Shown here: positions 46,690 through 56,064 of the stretch, piece by piece
Numbering within the stretch: position 1 is the stretch's first letter
Layout of the letters: each line of letters opens with the position of its first letter
Assembly: GCA_938084835.1 (NCBI GenBank)
Contig: CALKER010000005.1
Location: forward strand, 62,001 to 126,000
DNA: 64,000 nt
Source of the DNA: an uncultured Thermoguttaceae bacterium
Lineage (GTDB): Bacteria; Planctomycetota; Planctomycetia; Pirellulales; Thermoguttaceae
Reading direction: 5' to 3'
Program-made: the position numbers and the translations under genes
The notes under the pieces: model-generated
The model's input: the letters and a program-made list of their open reading frames with translations, nothing else
The model's database searches: none
What the model was told of the DNA's origin: nothing

Positions 46690-47262
46690 TGCTTAGAGGT
46701 CGTCCCTTGGGCAAGCCACTAGATCGGTAAGCTCGCCCAACCCGTGCCACATAAACAGGCCTTGGCAGAGCAAGCGTGAAGAAGCCCGGCTTTTCCACGA
46801 TGGAACAGCCGGGCTTTTTTTGTGGTCTGCGGCCACTTTTTCCATGACTAGTCAACGCCTGACCACCAGTTGAACACCTTATCACGGGGGCTTCGCTATT
46901 TTGCGAAGAGAAAGTCCGGTAAAGTTTTTAACGCCGCCTGAGTCCACCTCGGACTGCTTGCTGCCCGCTCATCTCCGTGGCAAGGTCTTCCGACTAGGCG
47001 GTTTGCACCCGGGTTCTAGCTCGGCAGGGCGCGTGCCGCGCCGTCATAATTGGCCTTTTCCTTCCGGATGAGATGTGTATAACGTTCTGCCGGGGCCTGC
47101 GGCACTTCCACGTGGAAAGGATATTTCCCAGAAATAGGCAGGTTGCCAGAGGCAAGAGTGTGCCAACTTCTTAGGAAGCAAGATAAACCTCTTTCGCTAT
47201 GATGGGAGGTGGCTTTGAGACCAGGGCCAAGCGCCAAGCGGCCTTGTTTGCGTCCCACGGCC
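46690..47262. other. Convergent intergenic region with a strong terminator
   Basis: 573 bases between DUF1559 gene 1 and the minus-strand membrane protein gene. It holds the terminator at 46782-46821 and no supported gene. GAGAAAGTCCGG at 46908 recalls the start of RNase P RNA but the rest does not fit. Confidence 0.55.
46782..46821 (+). terminator. Rho-independent terminator of DUF1559 gene 1
   Basis: AAGCCCGGCT (46782-46791) pairs perfectly with AGCCGGGCTT (46807-46816) around a 15-nt loop, followed by a run of T to 46821. Confidence 0.92.
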
Positions 47263-47967
47263 TCAGAGACTCCTCCCGGCTGTAGGAAGTAATGGGGCAG
47301 GTGAACCGGTCAGGTCCTCCGCCGCCTCGCGAAAGAGCCTCAGTTCCACCCAAAACCTCCCAAATTCCTCCCCTGCCTGAAGCACTGGTGAAGGCCGGAT
47401 CACCAGCTGGCTTTGTCGCCGCAAGCGGTGATGAGGCCGTTCATACATGTAAACCCCCGGGCTATTGGTAATCCGGTGGGCTAGGCCAAACTGCCGGTGG
47501 CAGAAGGCAGCAATGGGCCCTGCTGCTCCGGTGGTGCCCACAAACTCAATCAGCTCCACCTGGCCTCGAGAGTTGAAGTAGTAAGTAAGCGAACCAGCTA
47601 AGTCCTCCGGTCTGGTGCCGGTTACTACCGGGACCCGATACCCTTGCAAATGGAGTGTCCCCAACCCAACCGACACCCGCGGGAAAAGGCGGACGATTTC
47701 CTCGGGCGTGATGTCGAACCGAAAGATTTGCTCCCAGCGAAGGGGAGTCTTCCCAATATGGGAGAGACTATCGGCTCCCTCACCGGTTCCTGCTGGTTCC
47801 CCTGCGGAAGGTGACGTGCCTTCTCGGCCCTTGGGAGCTTCTTGGGCCGGCCCGGCGCTTAAAGCGCTTGCCAGCCGGTGCCACCAATCCGGACCGGAAA
47901 CGATGAGCACCGGCACAGCGATGGCCATGAGCACAAAAACAATAAACGAAATGATCTGCCTTTCCAT
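47263..47967 (-). CDS. Conserved-looking inner-membrane protein of unknown function
   Basis: The 234-residue product starts at ATG 47967, with GGGGAAG upstream. One N-terminal membrane helix (IISFIVFVLMAIAVPVLIVS) is followed by a short Pro/Gly-rich linker and a soluble domain on the outer side. This domain has IFRFDITPEEIVRLFPRVS, LHLQGYRVPVVTGT, LAGSLTYYFNSRGQVELIEF and FCHRQFGL. I recall similar proteins as planctomycete hypothetical proteins (possibly DUF6690), but I cannot confirm the family. No catalytic motif stands out. The SGNH hydrolase gene lies 266 bp upstream on the same strand. Confidence 0.75.
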   Translation of the reverse strand: MERQIISFIVFVLMAIAVPVLIVSGPDWWHRLASALSAGPAQEAPKGREGTSPSAGEPAGTGEGADSLSHIGKTPLRWEQIFRFDITPEEIVRLFPRVSVGLGTLHLQGYRVPVVTGTRPEDLAGSLTYYFNSRGQVELIEFVGTTGAAGPIAAFCHRQFGLAHRITNSPGVYMYERPHHRLRRQSQLVIRPSPVLQAGEEFGRFWVELRLFREAAEDLTGSPAPLLPTAGRSL

Positions 47968-48233
47968 TCTTCCCCGCAGTTAGCTCTCGATGATCCTGCG
48001 GCGCAACGGCCTCTCCCAACCTCACTTTTCGGCAAAAGCATTCCCGCAGACCATTTCCGCCCCTAAAAGTCCGTGCGCACGGGTTGCCCACTTCGTAGGG
48101 ATGAGGCCTAAAAGTCCGGAAAAGAGACTCTTACCGATCTTGGGCGATTTCTCCTTCCACTTCTTGTTGACTGTCACGGCGTGCCCTCAGGCGAGACCAT
48201 TTTTTCCGCCGAGGGAATTTGCCCACGGCCCCG

Positions 48234-48914
48234 CTAGCGCAACTTGGCCAGTTCTGCACGCAGTACGCGGCTCCACACGCGGTAACCTTCCTCGCTTAGA
48301 TGAAGCCCATCCTTGGCTAACAGATCCGATCGGACGCTCCCGTCTTCGCGAAGCATGAGCGATTCGGTGTCCACATAAATCAGCCGGGGATCCCCCTCAC
48401 AGATCTGCTGGAGCCAGCGATTTGTCTCCCGTTGCTTTTCCAGCAGATGGGCTCGCGCAAGACTTGGTTTCACGCCCAGGCAAATGATCTGCGTTTTGGG
48501 AAGATGTTGGTGAATGATTTGCACTAAGGTCCGAAACTCTCGGGCGATATCCTCCGGATTCTTCCCGGCCGCAAGATCATTGTCGCCCGAGTAAACCACC
48601 AGTACCCGGGGCTTAAGTGGCACCACGACCCGCTTTGCAAAATACCGAGCATCGGCCATCTGGGAACCGCCGAAGCCTCGGTTGATCGTTACCAGTCCGG
48701 GAAAGTGTCGGTCGAGGTCCCACCTGACGATGGTAGAACTTCCATAGAATACGATCCCCTCTTTTGGGGAAGGATTAGATGCCTCGGCGACTTCAAATTT
48801 GGCGATTTCTGGTTCCCATCTGGCGGCAGACGGCGGAGCCTCGTCGAGCCCTGCTCCGCCCGCCTGAACCCATAAGATTGCCCCACTTAAAAGGTAAAAA
48901 GCCAAGTGGTTCAT
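48234..48914 (-). CDS. Secreted SGNH/GDSL-type hydrolase
   Basis: The 226-residue product has a signal peptide (AFYLLSGAILWVQAGGAG). SGNH blocks are visible: block I IVFYGSSTIVRW, in which the usual GDS is GSS (nucleophile Ser60), block II INRGFGGSQ, block III YSGDNDL (Asn112) and block V KDGLHLSEEG with Asp202 and His205. The layout matches the acetylhydrolase/lipase-like branch of SGNH enzymes found in many planctomycetes. It probably removes acyl groups from polysaccharides or lipids outside the cytoplasm; the substrate is not readable from sequence. Confidence 0.9.
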   Translation of the reverse strand: MNHLAFYLLSGAILWVQAGGAGLDEAPPSAARWEPEIAKFEVAEASNPSPKEGIVFYGSSTIVRWDLDRHFPGLVTINRGFGGSQMADARYFAKRVVVPLKPRVLVVYSGDNDLAAGKNPEDIAREFRTLVQIIHQHLPKTQIICLGVKPSLARAHLLEKQRETNRWLQQICEGDPRLIYVDTESLMLREDGSVRSDLLAKDGLHLSEEGYRVWSRVLRAELAKLR

Positions 48915-50442
48915 AACCTGGTTCCTTCAAAAAAGGTGCGGTTTTCTGGTGATCGTAGCCGTCGTAGGTGGGTTTTTGTATTTCAGCCGGAATATTCCCG
49001 GGCATCTTGCCGCAATAGAGGTAGCAGTCCAAAAAATCTTCCGCAAAACCGGGCTTGCTCCCTCTCCGAAAGTCGCACGCTGGGTCCTTCTCCCGGAATT
49101 ATTATGACTGTTACTGGCCTCAGGCGAATTGAGCGCATTTCGCCTCATTCCTCCCCGACTATCGCTCGTGCCCCCGCGAAAAAGGCTGACCAAGCGATGG
49201 GGCTGATAAAGTTTTTTGACACACGATACGCTTAACGGCCTTTTTCCACGGCTTAAGGTGATAAGTAAAGTGTTGCAAAGCAAATTTTTGCAAGATGCTT
49301 TGTGGCCGGCTCGTCAACGCCTTCGAAGCCGGCTGGGCGTCACGACAGTTTCCTTTTGTCCTCCGTCGGAAACCGCTTTGCCGCTCCTTGTCCTCGGCGT
49401 AGCTCAACGTGGTTTCTCACCGAGCAGCGCGTCGAACCACATGCGGGAAAGGAGCCTTTCCACTAAAAATCTGCTTGCCCCCACCGATGGCAGTGTGCGA
49501 GACATCGGGCACCTTGCTCCAAAGCTAAGACTTCATTCGATGTCTCTGACAATGAGGGCCGTCCGCCCCACCCACCTCCTTGCTTCCGCTAATAACCCCA
49601 GGCGATGTGCCGACAGTTTAGGTGTCCCCCACGACCCTTTCGGGCGTAGCGCCGCTGGATTCCTCCACCTTAAAACCGAACGCTTTCCCCCGGGCTTCGG
49701 GCAAAGAAGTTCTGGGGTACGATCCCATCGGCCTGTACGGACCTCACCCGCAGAGTTAACGTCGAATGTATTGGGGGACTCGGGCGTTTTTGCGCAAACC
49801 AACCACTTTCCTCACCGCACAGCTGTTGGGATGGCAAAACTCCTTTTGGATCAGCGAATAGTCATCCGACCGCCGGTGAAGACCGAGAAATCACTTCCCC
49901 CAACCTCGAAGGGATTTCCCTCTCTTTTGTGGCAGTTCTAATGTTACTTACTCTAAGACCGGGAGGAAAAGGAGGCAGCCTTTTTCGCTGGTTTCCGCGT
50001 TGTCGGCACGATCTCCTGCCTGTCCCTGAGCCTAGGCAGGTGCTCAGGCCTTAAACTGGGTGCAACTCTTACGAGTCTCAAAACAACCGATGGTTGTCCG
50101 CGAGTCGGCCCAAAGGCTCACGTCCGTTCGGGGCGCTAATCGGGGATGCGGTAGTGGTTTGAGAGGGCTTAAAGCGACGCCTTTTCGCGGGCCGTGCCAA
50201 TTTTTTTGAGCACCTCCGTGACCAAGGGCTTTTATTCTCGCCAAAAGCTTGACACACACCGCGTATGCGATTATAATATACGTCTCTTAGTAAGCATTCC
50301 GCCTGGGAGCAGGGCGCAACATCTAGCGCTGCTTCAAGAGGAGGCCCTGGTGGCAGCGGAAAGTTCGCTAACGTCTTTTTCGGTGGGTGTTTCTCGAACT
50401 TTTCTTTCAGGGTGAGGATATTTTGTCAAGGGAGGTCGACCC
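48915..50442. other. 1.5 kb region before DUF1559 gene 2
   Basis: It contains the full-consensus promoter at 50249-50277. The longest frame (241 codons, 49216-49941) has no recognisable motif and no ribosome site, and I reject it. The remainder holds nothing I can name. Confidence 0.5.
50249..50277 (+). promoter_or_regulatory. Full-consensus sigma70 promoter before DUF1559 gene 2
   Basis: TTGACA (50249-50254), a 17-bp spacer and TATAAT (50272-50277) form a perfect housekeeping promoter. Transcription should start near 50284, giving a leader of about 160 nt to ATG 50443. Strong constitutive expression is likely unless a repressor acts. Confidence 0.85.
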
Positions 50443-51498
50443 ATGCGAAGGTGCGGATTTACTCTGGTTGAATTACTCGTGGTCATCGCGATTATCGGAA
50501 TTCTGATTGCTCTGTTGCTTCCCGCCGTTCAGGCGGCTCGCGAGGCAGCTCGCCGAACTCAGTGTACCAACAATTTGAAGCAAATTGGCTTGGCACTTCA
50601 TAACCACCACGACGTTTATAAGAGGTTTCCGCCCGGTGGGGCGTCGTTCATCGGGCCCTGGGGACGGTTCGTACATCCTACCGGCGGGGAAGCTGGCTGG
50701 GGCGCTTCCTGGGTGTTTTTCGTGTTGCCCTACGTCGAACAGAGCGCGTTATATCAGCAGGTCAATCTTGAGTCTTCTAATCCCGGTTGGGGCGACGCTA
50801 CCGTCTCAGACGTGATTCGTAACAAGGTGATCCCCACGTTTCTTTGCCCTTCTGCCCCGTTCACGGAGACGTATGGTAGTATCTTTGGCGGCGGAAAAAC
50901 CGGGCCAAATACCTATCCCGGCATTGCTGGGGCAGTTAATGGACTAATCCCCAATTACACGGAAACCCGACAGAATAGCGGCTGTGGTAATGCCGGGTGC
51001 TGCTGCGGCGGAATTGCCGGGGGAAGCGGGGTGCTCTTTCCGTTTAGTAAGATCCGCTTTTCCGACATCAACGACGGGACCTCCAACGTCATGGCCGTTA
51101 GCGAGCAGTCTGGATACCTGTACACGCAAAATGGTACGCGCGTGTACTGGGGTACAGGCAATATTCACGGTTGGTTAATTGGAGCTGCAGGTGGTTCCCC
51201 CACTGTGGACCGACGGCCGCCGAACTATCGCCCTGGTGGGGATGCTCGCCACTTCAGTATGAGCACGATTCGGTACAACATCAATCAGAAGCGAGGTTGG
51301 CCTGATCCCCCTGGTAATTGTGGTGCCCTGGGTGTTTGCGATAACGTCGGCAATAACATCCCTCTTAACTCGGAGCATCCTGGGGGTGTTAATGCTCTGC
51401 TCTGCGATGGGTCGGTGCGTTTCGTGGCCGAAACCATTGATTTGGCAACCCTGGCTCGCCTTGCTATTCGCGATGACGGACAGACCGTGCAATTTTGA
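50443..51498 (+). CDS. DUF1559 pseudopilin-like protein (copy 2)
   Basis: The 351-residue product starts at ATG 50443, with GGGAGGT 7 nt upstream. The leader is short (MRRCG) and is followed by FTLVELLVVIAIIGILIALL and AAREAARRTQCTNNLKQIGL. The body has the usual WVFFVLPYVEQSALYQQV and INDGTSNVMAVSE, and ends with HPGGVNALLCDGSVRF. An unusual Cys-rich loop, SGCGNAGCCCGGIAGGSG, sits in the middle and is absent from copy 1. It is transcribed from the full-consensus promoter and closed by the terminator at 51601. The lipoprotein gene 245 bp downstream forms a module with it. Confidence 0.95.
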   Translation: MRRCGFTLVELLVVIAIIGILIALLLPAVQAAREAARRTQCTNNLKQIGLALHNHHDVYKRFPPGGASFIGPWGRFVHPTGGEAGWGASWVFFVLPYVEQSALYQQVNLESSNPGWGDATVSDVIRNKVIPTFLCPSAPFTETYGSIFGGGKTGPNTYPGIAGAVNGLIPNYTETRQNSGCGNAGCCCGGIAGGSGVLFPFSKIRFSDINDGTSNVMAVSEQSGYLYTQNGTRVYWGTGNIHGWLIGAAGGSPTVDRRPPNYRPGGDARHFSMSTIRYNINQKRGWPDPPGNCGALGVCDNVGNNIPLNSEHPGGVNALLCDGSVRFVAETIDLATLARLAIRDDGQTVQF

Positions 51499-51600
51499 GG
51501 GTTTGCGGTAAACGGGTGTTAAACCGAAGGTTTTAAACGCCTCATGAACAGCTCGGCCCGCGCGCTACGAGAAAGGCCCGCGGATAAGTAACCCTGCCGG

Positions 51601-51638
51601 AAGCGGCTCGTGTCAACAGATCGCGGAGCCGCTTTTTC
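51601..51638 (+). terminator. Rho-independent terminator of DUF1559 gene 2
   Basis: AAGCGGCTC (51601-51609) pairs with GAGCCGCTT (51626-51634), followed by TTT. It lies between the DUF1559 gene and the lipoprotein gene, so the latter may be expressed by read-through or from its own promoter, which I do not see. Confidence 0.85.
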
Positions 51639-51743
51639 CTAGTGGTTGCTCAACAAATCCGTAGGATCGTTTTGAGGCGGTCCGTTTGGCGAACCCAGTT
51701 CCCTGGTGAATTCATCGATCCACTAGACCGAGGAGGGGTATCT

Positions 51744-52187
51744 ATGCGGATCTATTGGAATCTGCTCAATTTTACCAGCGTAGTCTCCTTGATCTTAGTA
51801 AGTGTGTGCTCGGCTGGGTGTGGTGCTGCGGGACGCCCGGAAGAAAAAACATATCCGGTGTCCGGTACCGTCACCTTAGACGAAAGCCCGTTACCCGAGG
51901 GGGAAATCCTCTTCAAAGATACTTCCACCGGTAGCGTCCACCTCATTCCGATTAAAGATGGCAAGTATCAAGGCCGGGCAAGTGCCGGCACAAAACGTGT
52001 GGAGATTTATGCTTACAAAATGGAAATCGACCCGGTAGCCAAAGAGATGTACGGGGCCGAGGCCCAACCGACGAAGGTGAATTACTTGCCCCCAAAGTAC
52101 AACCAGGAGAGTAATTTGACAGCCAATGTGGAGGCCACTACCGACCCGGCGAAGAACACGTTTAATTTCCAAGTAACCAGTCAATAG
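51744..52187 (+). CDS. Lipoprotein with a transthyretin-like fold (second module)
   Basis: The frame is open from 51642, but ATG 51744 has AGGAGGGG 5-6 nt upstream and begins a proper signal, so I start there (147 residues). The lipobox is CSAGC (Cys26). The mature part has YPVSGTVTLDESPLPEGEIL, GKYQGRASAGTKRVEIYAYK and a final NTFNFQVTSQ, the beta-sandwich pattern of small planctomycete lipoproteins that accompany DUF1559 proteins. The motif VNYLPPKYNQES is also typical of them. It shares fold and context, but little sequence, with the lipoprotein at 44624. Confidence 0.87.
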   Translation: MRIYWNLLNFTSVVSLILVSVCSAGCGAAGRPEEKTYPVSGTVTLDESPLPEGEILFKDTSTGSVHLIPIKDGKYQGRASAGTKRVEIYAYKMEIDPVAKEMYGAEAQPTKVNYLPPKYNQESNLTANVEATTDPAKNTFNFQVTSQ

Positions 52188-52853
52188 TCGGTGGTGAGAT
52201 GGATCGATGTCAAAAGCGACTTTCTAGGTTAATTTCCCGACTTCGACCGCCGGACGGAGGGGCTGACGGAGGTCGCTCTCGGCGTTAAGCTCGAGCCTCC
52301 GGCGGCAAGGGAAGCTGCTGTTCCAAGTAAACTTTGCTTAATAACTTGCGTTCAACCCTGAAGGGGTGGCCTGGGTGCCTGAAGGCGCAGACGGCCGTTT
52401 CCGTGCCTCCCTTCGGGCGGGTTCTCCGCAAAGCTGACACCTGAGATCACGGTGCTCATGGCCAGGGCGGTGTACTTAGGCCGAGTTGAAGCAGCGACTC
52501 GCTTGTCTAAACCAAGGTTCGATTCGCGCACATCCCGTTCCGTCGGAGACTAGTCCACAACGAAGGGCAGAAATAAAGGGCCGTCAAATAGTACCAATCA
52601 CCATGCGGACGCGGAAGACTGGTTCCTGCGGCGCACCGCCCAGCCGGCAGGTGGTCGGAAGTATTTTCGTTTCCGCGAAGCCGTGACCATGAAAGGACAG
52701 ACGGCTCTCCGCCCGTTGAAGGCGCCGTAACCGCGAGGACGATTTTCCAAGGCACTTTCGATAGCGCTCTATCCCTCGTTCTGTGCCTTTCACCCCCACC
52801 CCTTAAAAAGGGCACCGCAATCGAAACGGTCCTGACGCCCGTGATGAACTACC
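52188..52853. other. Convergent intergenic region
   Basis: 666 bases between the lipoprotein gene and the DUF1566 gene ends. I see no gene, terminator or repeat worth naming. Confidence 0.5.
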
Positions 52854-54332
52854 CTATAAACCCTGCTTTACCTTTCCGCGAGGTTCGTCGACGGGAGACT
52901 TTCGCCGGTGGAAAGGTGAGGGCTTGTAATCACTTCCCGACTCTGCGAGCGAGTGAAGCCGACCGTCGGACAGGCGGGCGGTTCCTTCAGCCGTCGAAGC
53001 AGGCTGAATGCTGCGGACACAGCGAACAAAATTGAAGATCCGAACCACATCGCCTTGGGGTCCCCTTCCGAAAGGATATTCCTTCGGATCACCTTTCTTA
53101 GGGTCACTCCGTTGACACCCAGCACCGTGGACATCAACGAGAACCTTTCTGCCAGTGAATGGATCTGTTAACCATCCCAACCCTCTCCCGAATGCGATGT
53201 AGACCGCATTTTGACCTCCTTTGGGACCGACATGCGTTGTGCCTGTCCAGTAATATGGGAAATCCCTATTCCCGTCCTCGTTGATAATTTCAGTAGCCTG
53301 AAAGATAGGATCAATTGCTGGCGAGTTGGTGGCATCGGGGCTGCGTGTATAGTCAACAATACTCTGAAGCTCCTTGGCCGTGGGAAGTCTCCAATCGGAG
53401 TAGCCTGCGTAAGTCAGATCCGATGCCCACTTCAACGCCTCTTGCCACGTCATCCTTCCATCACTGCGCGGACCTGCTTTGAGGTACCCGCTGTCATATT
53501 TCATCCACATCAGCCCGGTGGCCCTATCGGTGACCGTTCCATCCCCGTTGTCACGAAAATCATTTTTGCCGTATCGTGGATTTCCCCGAACATAGAGCAC
53601 ATAGTAAGCCTTTCCTCTCGTGGGATACGCTTTGATCCGCCCATCGGCAAAGTTAACTCCAAACATCAGCGGTCCTCTATGGAAAGACCGCCCCGTGTAG
53701 AGGGTGGAGGTGGCAAATTGGGCATCTATGATTCGCTCGCCTTTGTCTAACCGACCATAACGAAAAGCAAAATACCAAGTGTCAACAAACGGGCGTACTC
53801 CCAAGGTCGATGGACTATCTAGGCGCGGTTCTATACCACTGAAAAGTATGAGCGAGTAAAGTTCCTTGATAGTCGGTAAACGCCAATCGTCATACCCCCC
53901 TACCCGGCAATGACGAACTTTTTGCAGAGCCTCTGAGTAAGTCATCTTTGGTCCGGGGTCACGAGTCCACATTAACCCGGTATTTAAGTCAGTGACCGTG
54001 CCATCGCCGTTATCACGATACGCAGGTTTTCGTTGGGGAACTTGGGCATCTTGACCGTAAAAGGGTTCCCCTGGCTTGGGCGGAGATATCACGCGCCGCT
54101 CGTCGTCAAAACACGCTCGCTGACCAGTGGACACAATAGGATACGGCAAAAGATGATTCGCGTCTTGAAACGAAAAGTCGTAAGGGGAAGCAAATGTATA
54201 GTGAATAATTGTACAGTTAAGGATAAAAGAACCGATACCTGTCGTCCGCACTTGATGCACCATGTCCTTGGGCTCCATTCTGCGTTCTAGAAATCTGCCA
54301 CCTGGATTCAGGCTTTCAAATCTGACAAGCAC
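52854..54332 (-). CDS. DUF1566 (Lcl C-terminal domain) protein with two domains
   Basis: The frame gives 492 residues from GTG 54332; ATGs at 54278 and 54263 are also possible and none has a strong ribosome site. Two DUF1566 domains are clear. Each begins with RDNGDGTVTD-x-x-TGLMW and contains a TWQEAL or TYSEAL helix and then DDWRLPT or SDWRLPT with KEL. The first lies at about residues 100-270, the second at about 275-440. The family resembles C-type-lectin/FGE-like folds and is usually exported. The LPYPIVSTGQRACFDD segment before domain 1 is typical, but the expected signal peptide is poor: only FILNCTIIHYTFASP is hydrophobic. The tail is basic and disordered. Function unknown. Confidence 0.82.
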   Translation of the reverse strand: MLVRFESLNPGGRFLERRMEPKDMVHQVRTTGIGSFILNCTIIHYTFASPYDFSFQDANHLLPYPIVSTGQRACFDDERRVISPPKPGEPFYGQDAQVPQRKPAYRDNGDGTVTDLNTGLMWTRDPGPKMTYSEALQKVRHCRVGGYDDWRLPTIKELYSLILFSGIEPRLDSPSTLGVRPFVDTWYFAFRYGRLDKGERIIDAQFATSTLYTGRSFHRGPLMFGVNFADGRIKAYPTRGKAYYVLYVRGNPRYGKNDFRDNGDGTVTDRATGLMWMKYDSGYLKAGPRSDGRMTWQEALKWASDLTYAGYSDWRLPTAKELQSIVDYTRSPDATNSPAIDPIFQATEIINEDGNRDFPYYWTGTTHVGPKGGQNAVYIAFGRGLGWLTDPFTGRKVLVDVHGAGCQRSDPKKGDPKEYPFGRGPQGDVVRIFNFVRCVRSIQPASTAEGTARLSDGRLHSLAESGSDYKPSPFHRRKSPVDEPRGKVKQGL

Positions 54333-55054
54333 CTGTCCCTGTCTGCGAAGGTAGTGATTATCTTGTCGGCATGAAGTATCCCTTTTTCCGTGTGGCTATC
54401 TCTGACGCCTCCTCGCTAGCCCAGCCAAGGTGCTATGAATTTAACCCCAAAGCCTGTTTCCGGGTTGCGTGAAATGGCGCAAACACTTCCCTTGGCATGA
54501 GGACGTCAGGCACAAGCCGTGGTCCTCTCGTCTCACCCCTAAGCAACTTGTCGCGAGGTCGTAAAGATAATGTGCCAGAATGTTCTGGTAAAAATGACCA
54601 TGCCAGTCGATCAGGACCGGTAGCCAGGAGCGACGCGCTGGGGACATGGGCCGAAGAGCCGAATTCAACCGGAGGCTATCCTCGGAGGTGGCGGGCACGA
54701 AAAAAGAGCTGAGATAGCCAAAAGCTGGCCAAAGACGTTAGAGCGTGGGGATCCTCTTTCTCCACTTGGATGGACAACAGGCTGGCCTTAAGCGCGGCTA
54801 GATAAACAACACAGGATGCAGGCTCGCAAAAACGTGCCTCCGGCCAAGTGCAGGGCCCATTGTGGCGTCGGGCCGAAATTCGGCACAGTTGGGGGCGCAG
54901 AAAATCCGTGAAAACCGTTCAGGACCACGCAGATAAGCCTAAGAAGTAGCTACCAAGACTAACAAGGTGGGTGGAGATGTAGCCCAACACCCTGAGCATT
55001 CCCGCCTCATACCCCACGGTTCTCGACCTAAGTCCTTGTTGCAAAAAGAGTTAG
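54333..55054. other. Non-coding region before tRNA-Ser
   Basis: About 720 bases with no supported gene. On the minus strand GATAAT near 54356-54361 could be a -10 box for the DUF1566 gene, but there is no matching -35 box. Confidence 0.45.
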
Positions 55055-55142
55055 CGGAGAGGACAGGATTCGAACCTGCGGAGGGGTTATCCCCCTCACG
55101 GGTTTAGCAAACCCGCGCCTTAAACCACTCGGCCACCTCTCC
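55055..55142 (-). tRNA. tRNA-Ser, anticodon GCT
   Basis: On the minus strand GGAGAGG (55142-55136) pairs with CCTCTCC (55062-55056), with G as discriminator. The anticodon arm CGGGT-TTGCTAA-ACCCG gives GCT, which reads AGC and AGT. A long variable arm (GAGGGGGATAACCCCTC) marks it as class II, as expected for serine. The T arm is GCAGG-TTCGAAT-CCTGT. Confidence 0.96.
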
Positions 55143-56064
55143 GAATTAAGAATCGGCACATGGAATTATGCATCGCGTCGTGAATCTTTACGCGATTTTA
55201 CGTTTGCCCTCAAGCCAAGCCGCATCTTCAGTCGGAGACTGAATCTCACGGCAGGTGGGACTGACTAGCGGCAACCCTGATGCGATCGATTTCGTATCCT
55301 TTCGATTTATACGAGCGATTTTTTCATCCCGAGGGGTTTTGACCCCGATTCACCCTCCAAATGCGTAAAAATATTCACATTCGGACAGGTCTACCGGGAA
55401 CACGTCGGGCTGCAAACTGATAATAGCGTACCCCCAATTTAGTTTCCATAATTTCCGCCCTATTTTACCATAGCTTCCCACCGAGGCAAACGGGCGCGAA
55501 CCACCATAACGTCGGCCGGTTTGGAGGCTACAGGCGAAAGCTTGCGCCCCGAACCCCGTGGCTTTGATCGTCGGCGAATATGACATAAATGATTGCTATT
55601 ATTGACATCGCAAATTCTATTTGCGATTTTAATCATGAATCCTCGAATGCGAAGCCGCCCGCGCAGATCTTTGGGGGAAGGATCCCTCAGGCGTTAGCAT
55701 GTACTTAACAAACCCGGGCACGGCGATCTCATGCGGGTCGATGATTCAGAAAAGGCCAAAACCTGGAGAAGTTCTACAAAATATCCCCCTTTGGTAGCAT
55801 AAGAAGCCTAAATTTTGCGTTGCTTGATCTACTGGACTTCCGTTGGGAAAGTTTGAGCCGGAAGGAGCGTTGCCGCAGGCCCTTGGGCGAAGGCCTGGGA
55901 GGCGTGGCTGTCGCTTTTGCCGTCGGCCCCGTTTAGAATTCGATCCCGGAAAGCCACTTCAACACTCCAGCTTGGAGGGCAAGGTGGAGAGGTCACCAAG
56001 CCAAAGTCAGAGGGGCTAGCCATACCCTTAACGGGGGATTGGCAAACGGTAGCTTTTCGGCGGC
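55143..56064. other. Intergenic region before the oligopeptide transport genes
   Basis: About 920 bases. It holds the palindrome with an adjoining TTGACA at 55602-55627. A 78-codon minus-strand frame (55350-55586) has no recognisable features and I do not annotate it. Confidence 0.5.
55602..55627. promoter_or_regulatory. TTGACA box overlapping a perfect 21-bp palindrome (operator-like)
   Basis: TTGACA (55602-55607) shares its last A with ATCGCAAA (55607-55614), which is exactly mirrored by TTTGCGAT (55620-55627) across a 5-bp centre. A repressor bound here would block a promoter using that -35 box. The matching -10 box is poor (GATTTT at 17 bp, TTTAAT at 20 bp), so promoter activity is uncertain. 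The next plus-strand gene starts about 440 bp away. Confidence 0.5.

Noticed and set aside
46900..46930. GAGAAAGTCCGG resembling the 5' end of bacterial RNase P RNA
   Set aside because: The expected later conserved parts and the closing P1-P4 pairing are not seen, so the match is too short to support the call.
49216..49941. A 241-codon open frame before DUF1559 gene 2
   Set aside because: It has no motif, no ribosome site and an amino-acid make-up typical of non-coding frames; several overlapping frames are equally long.
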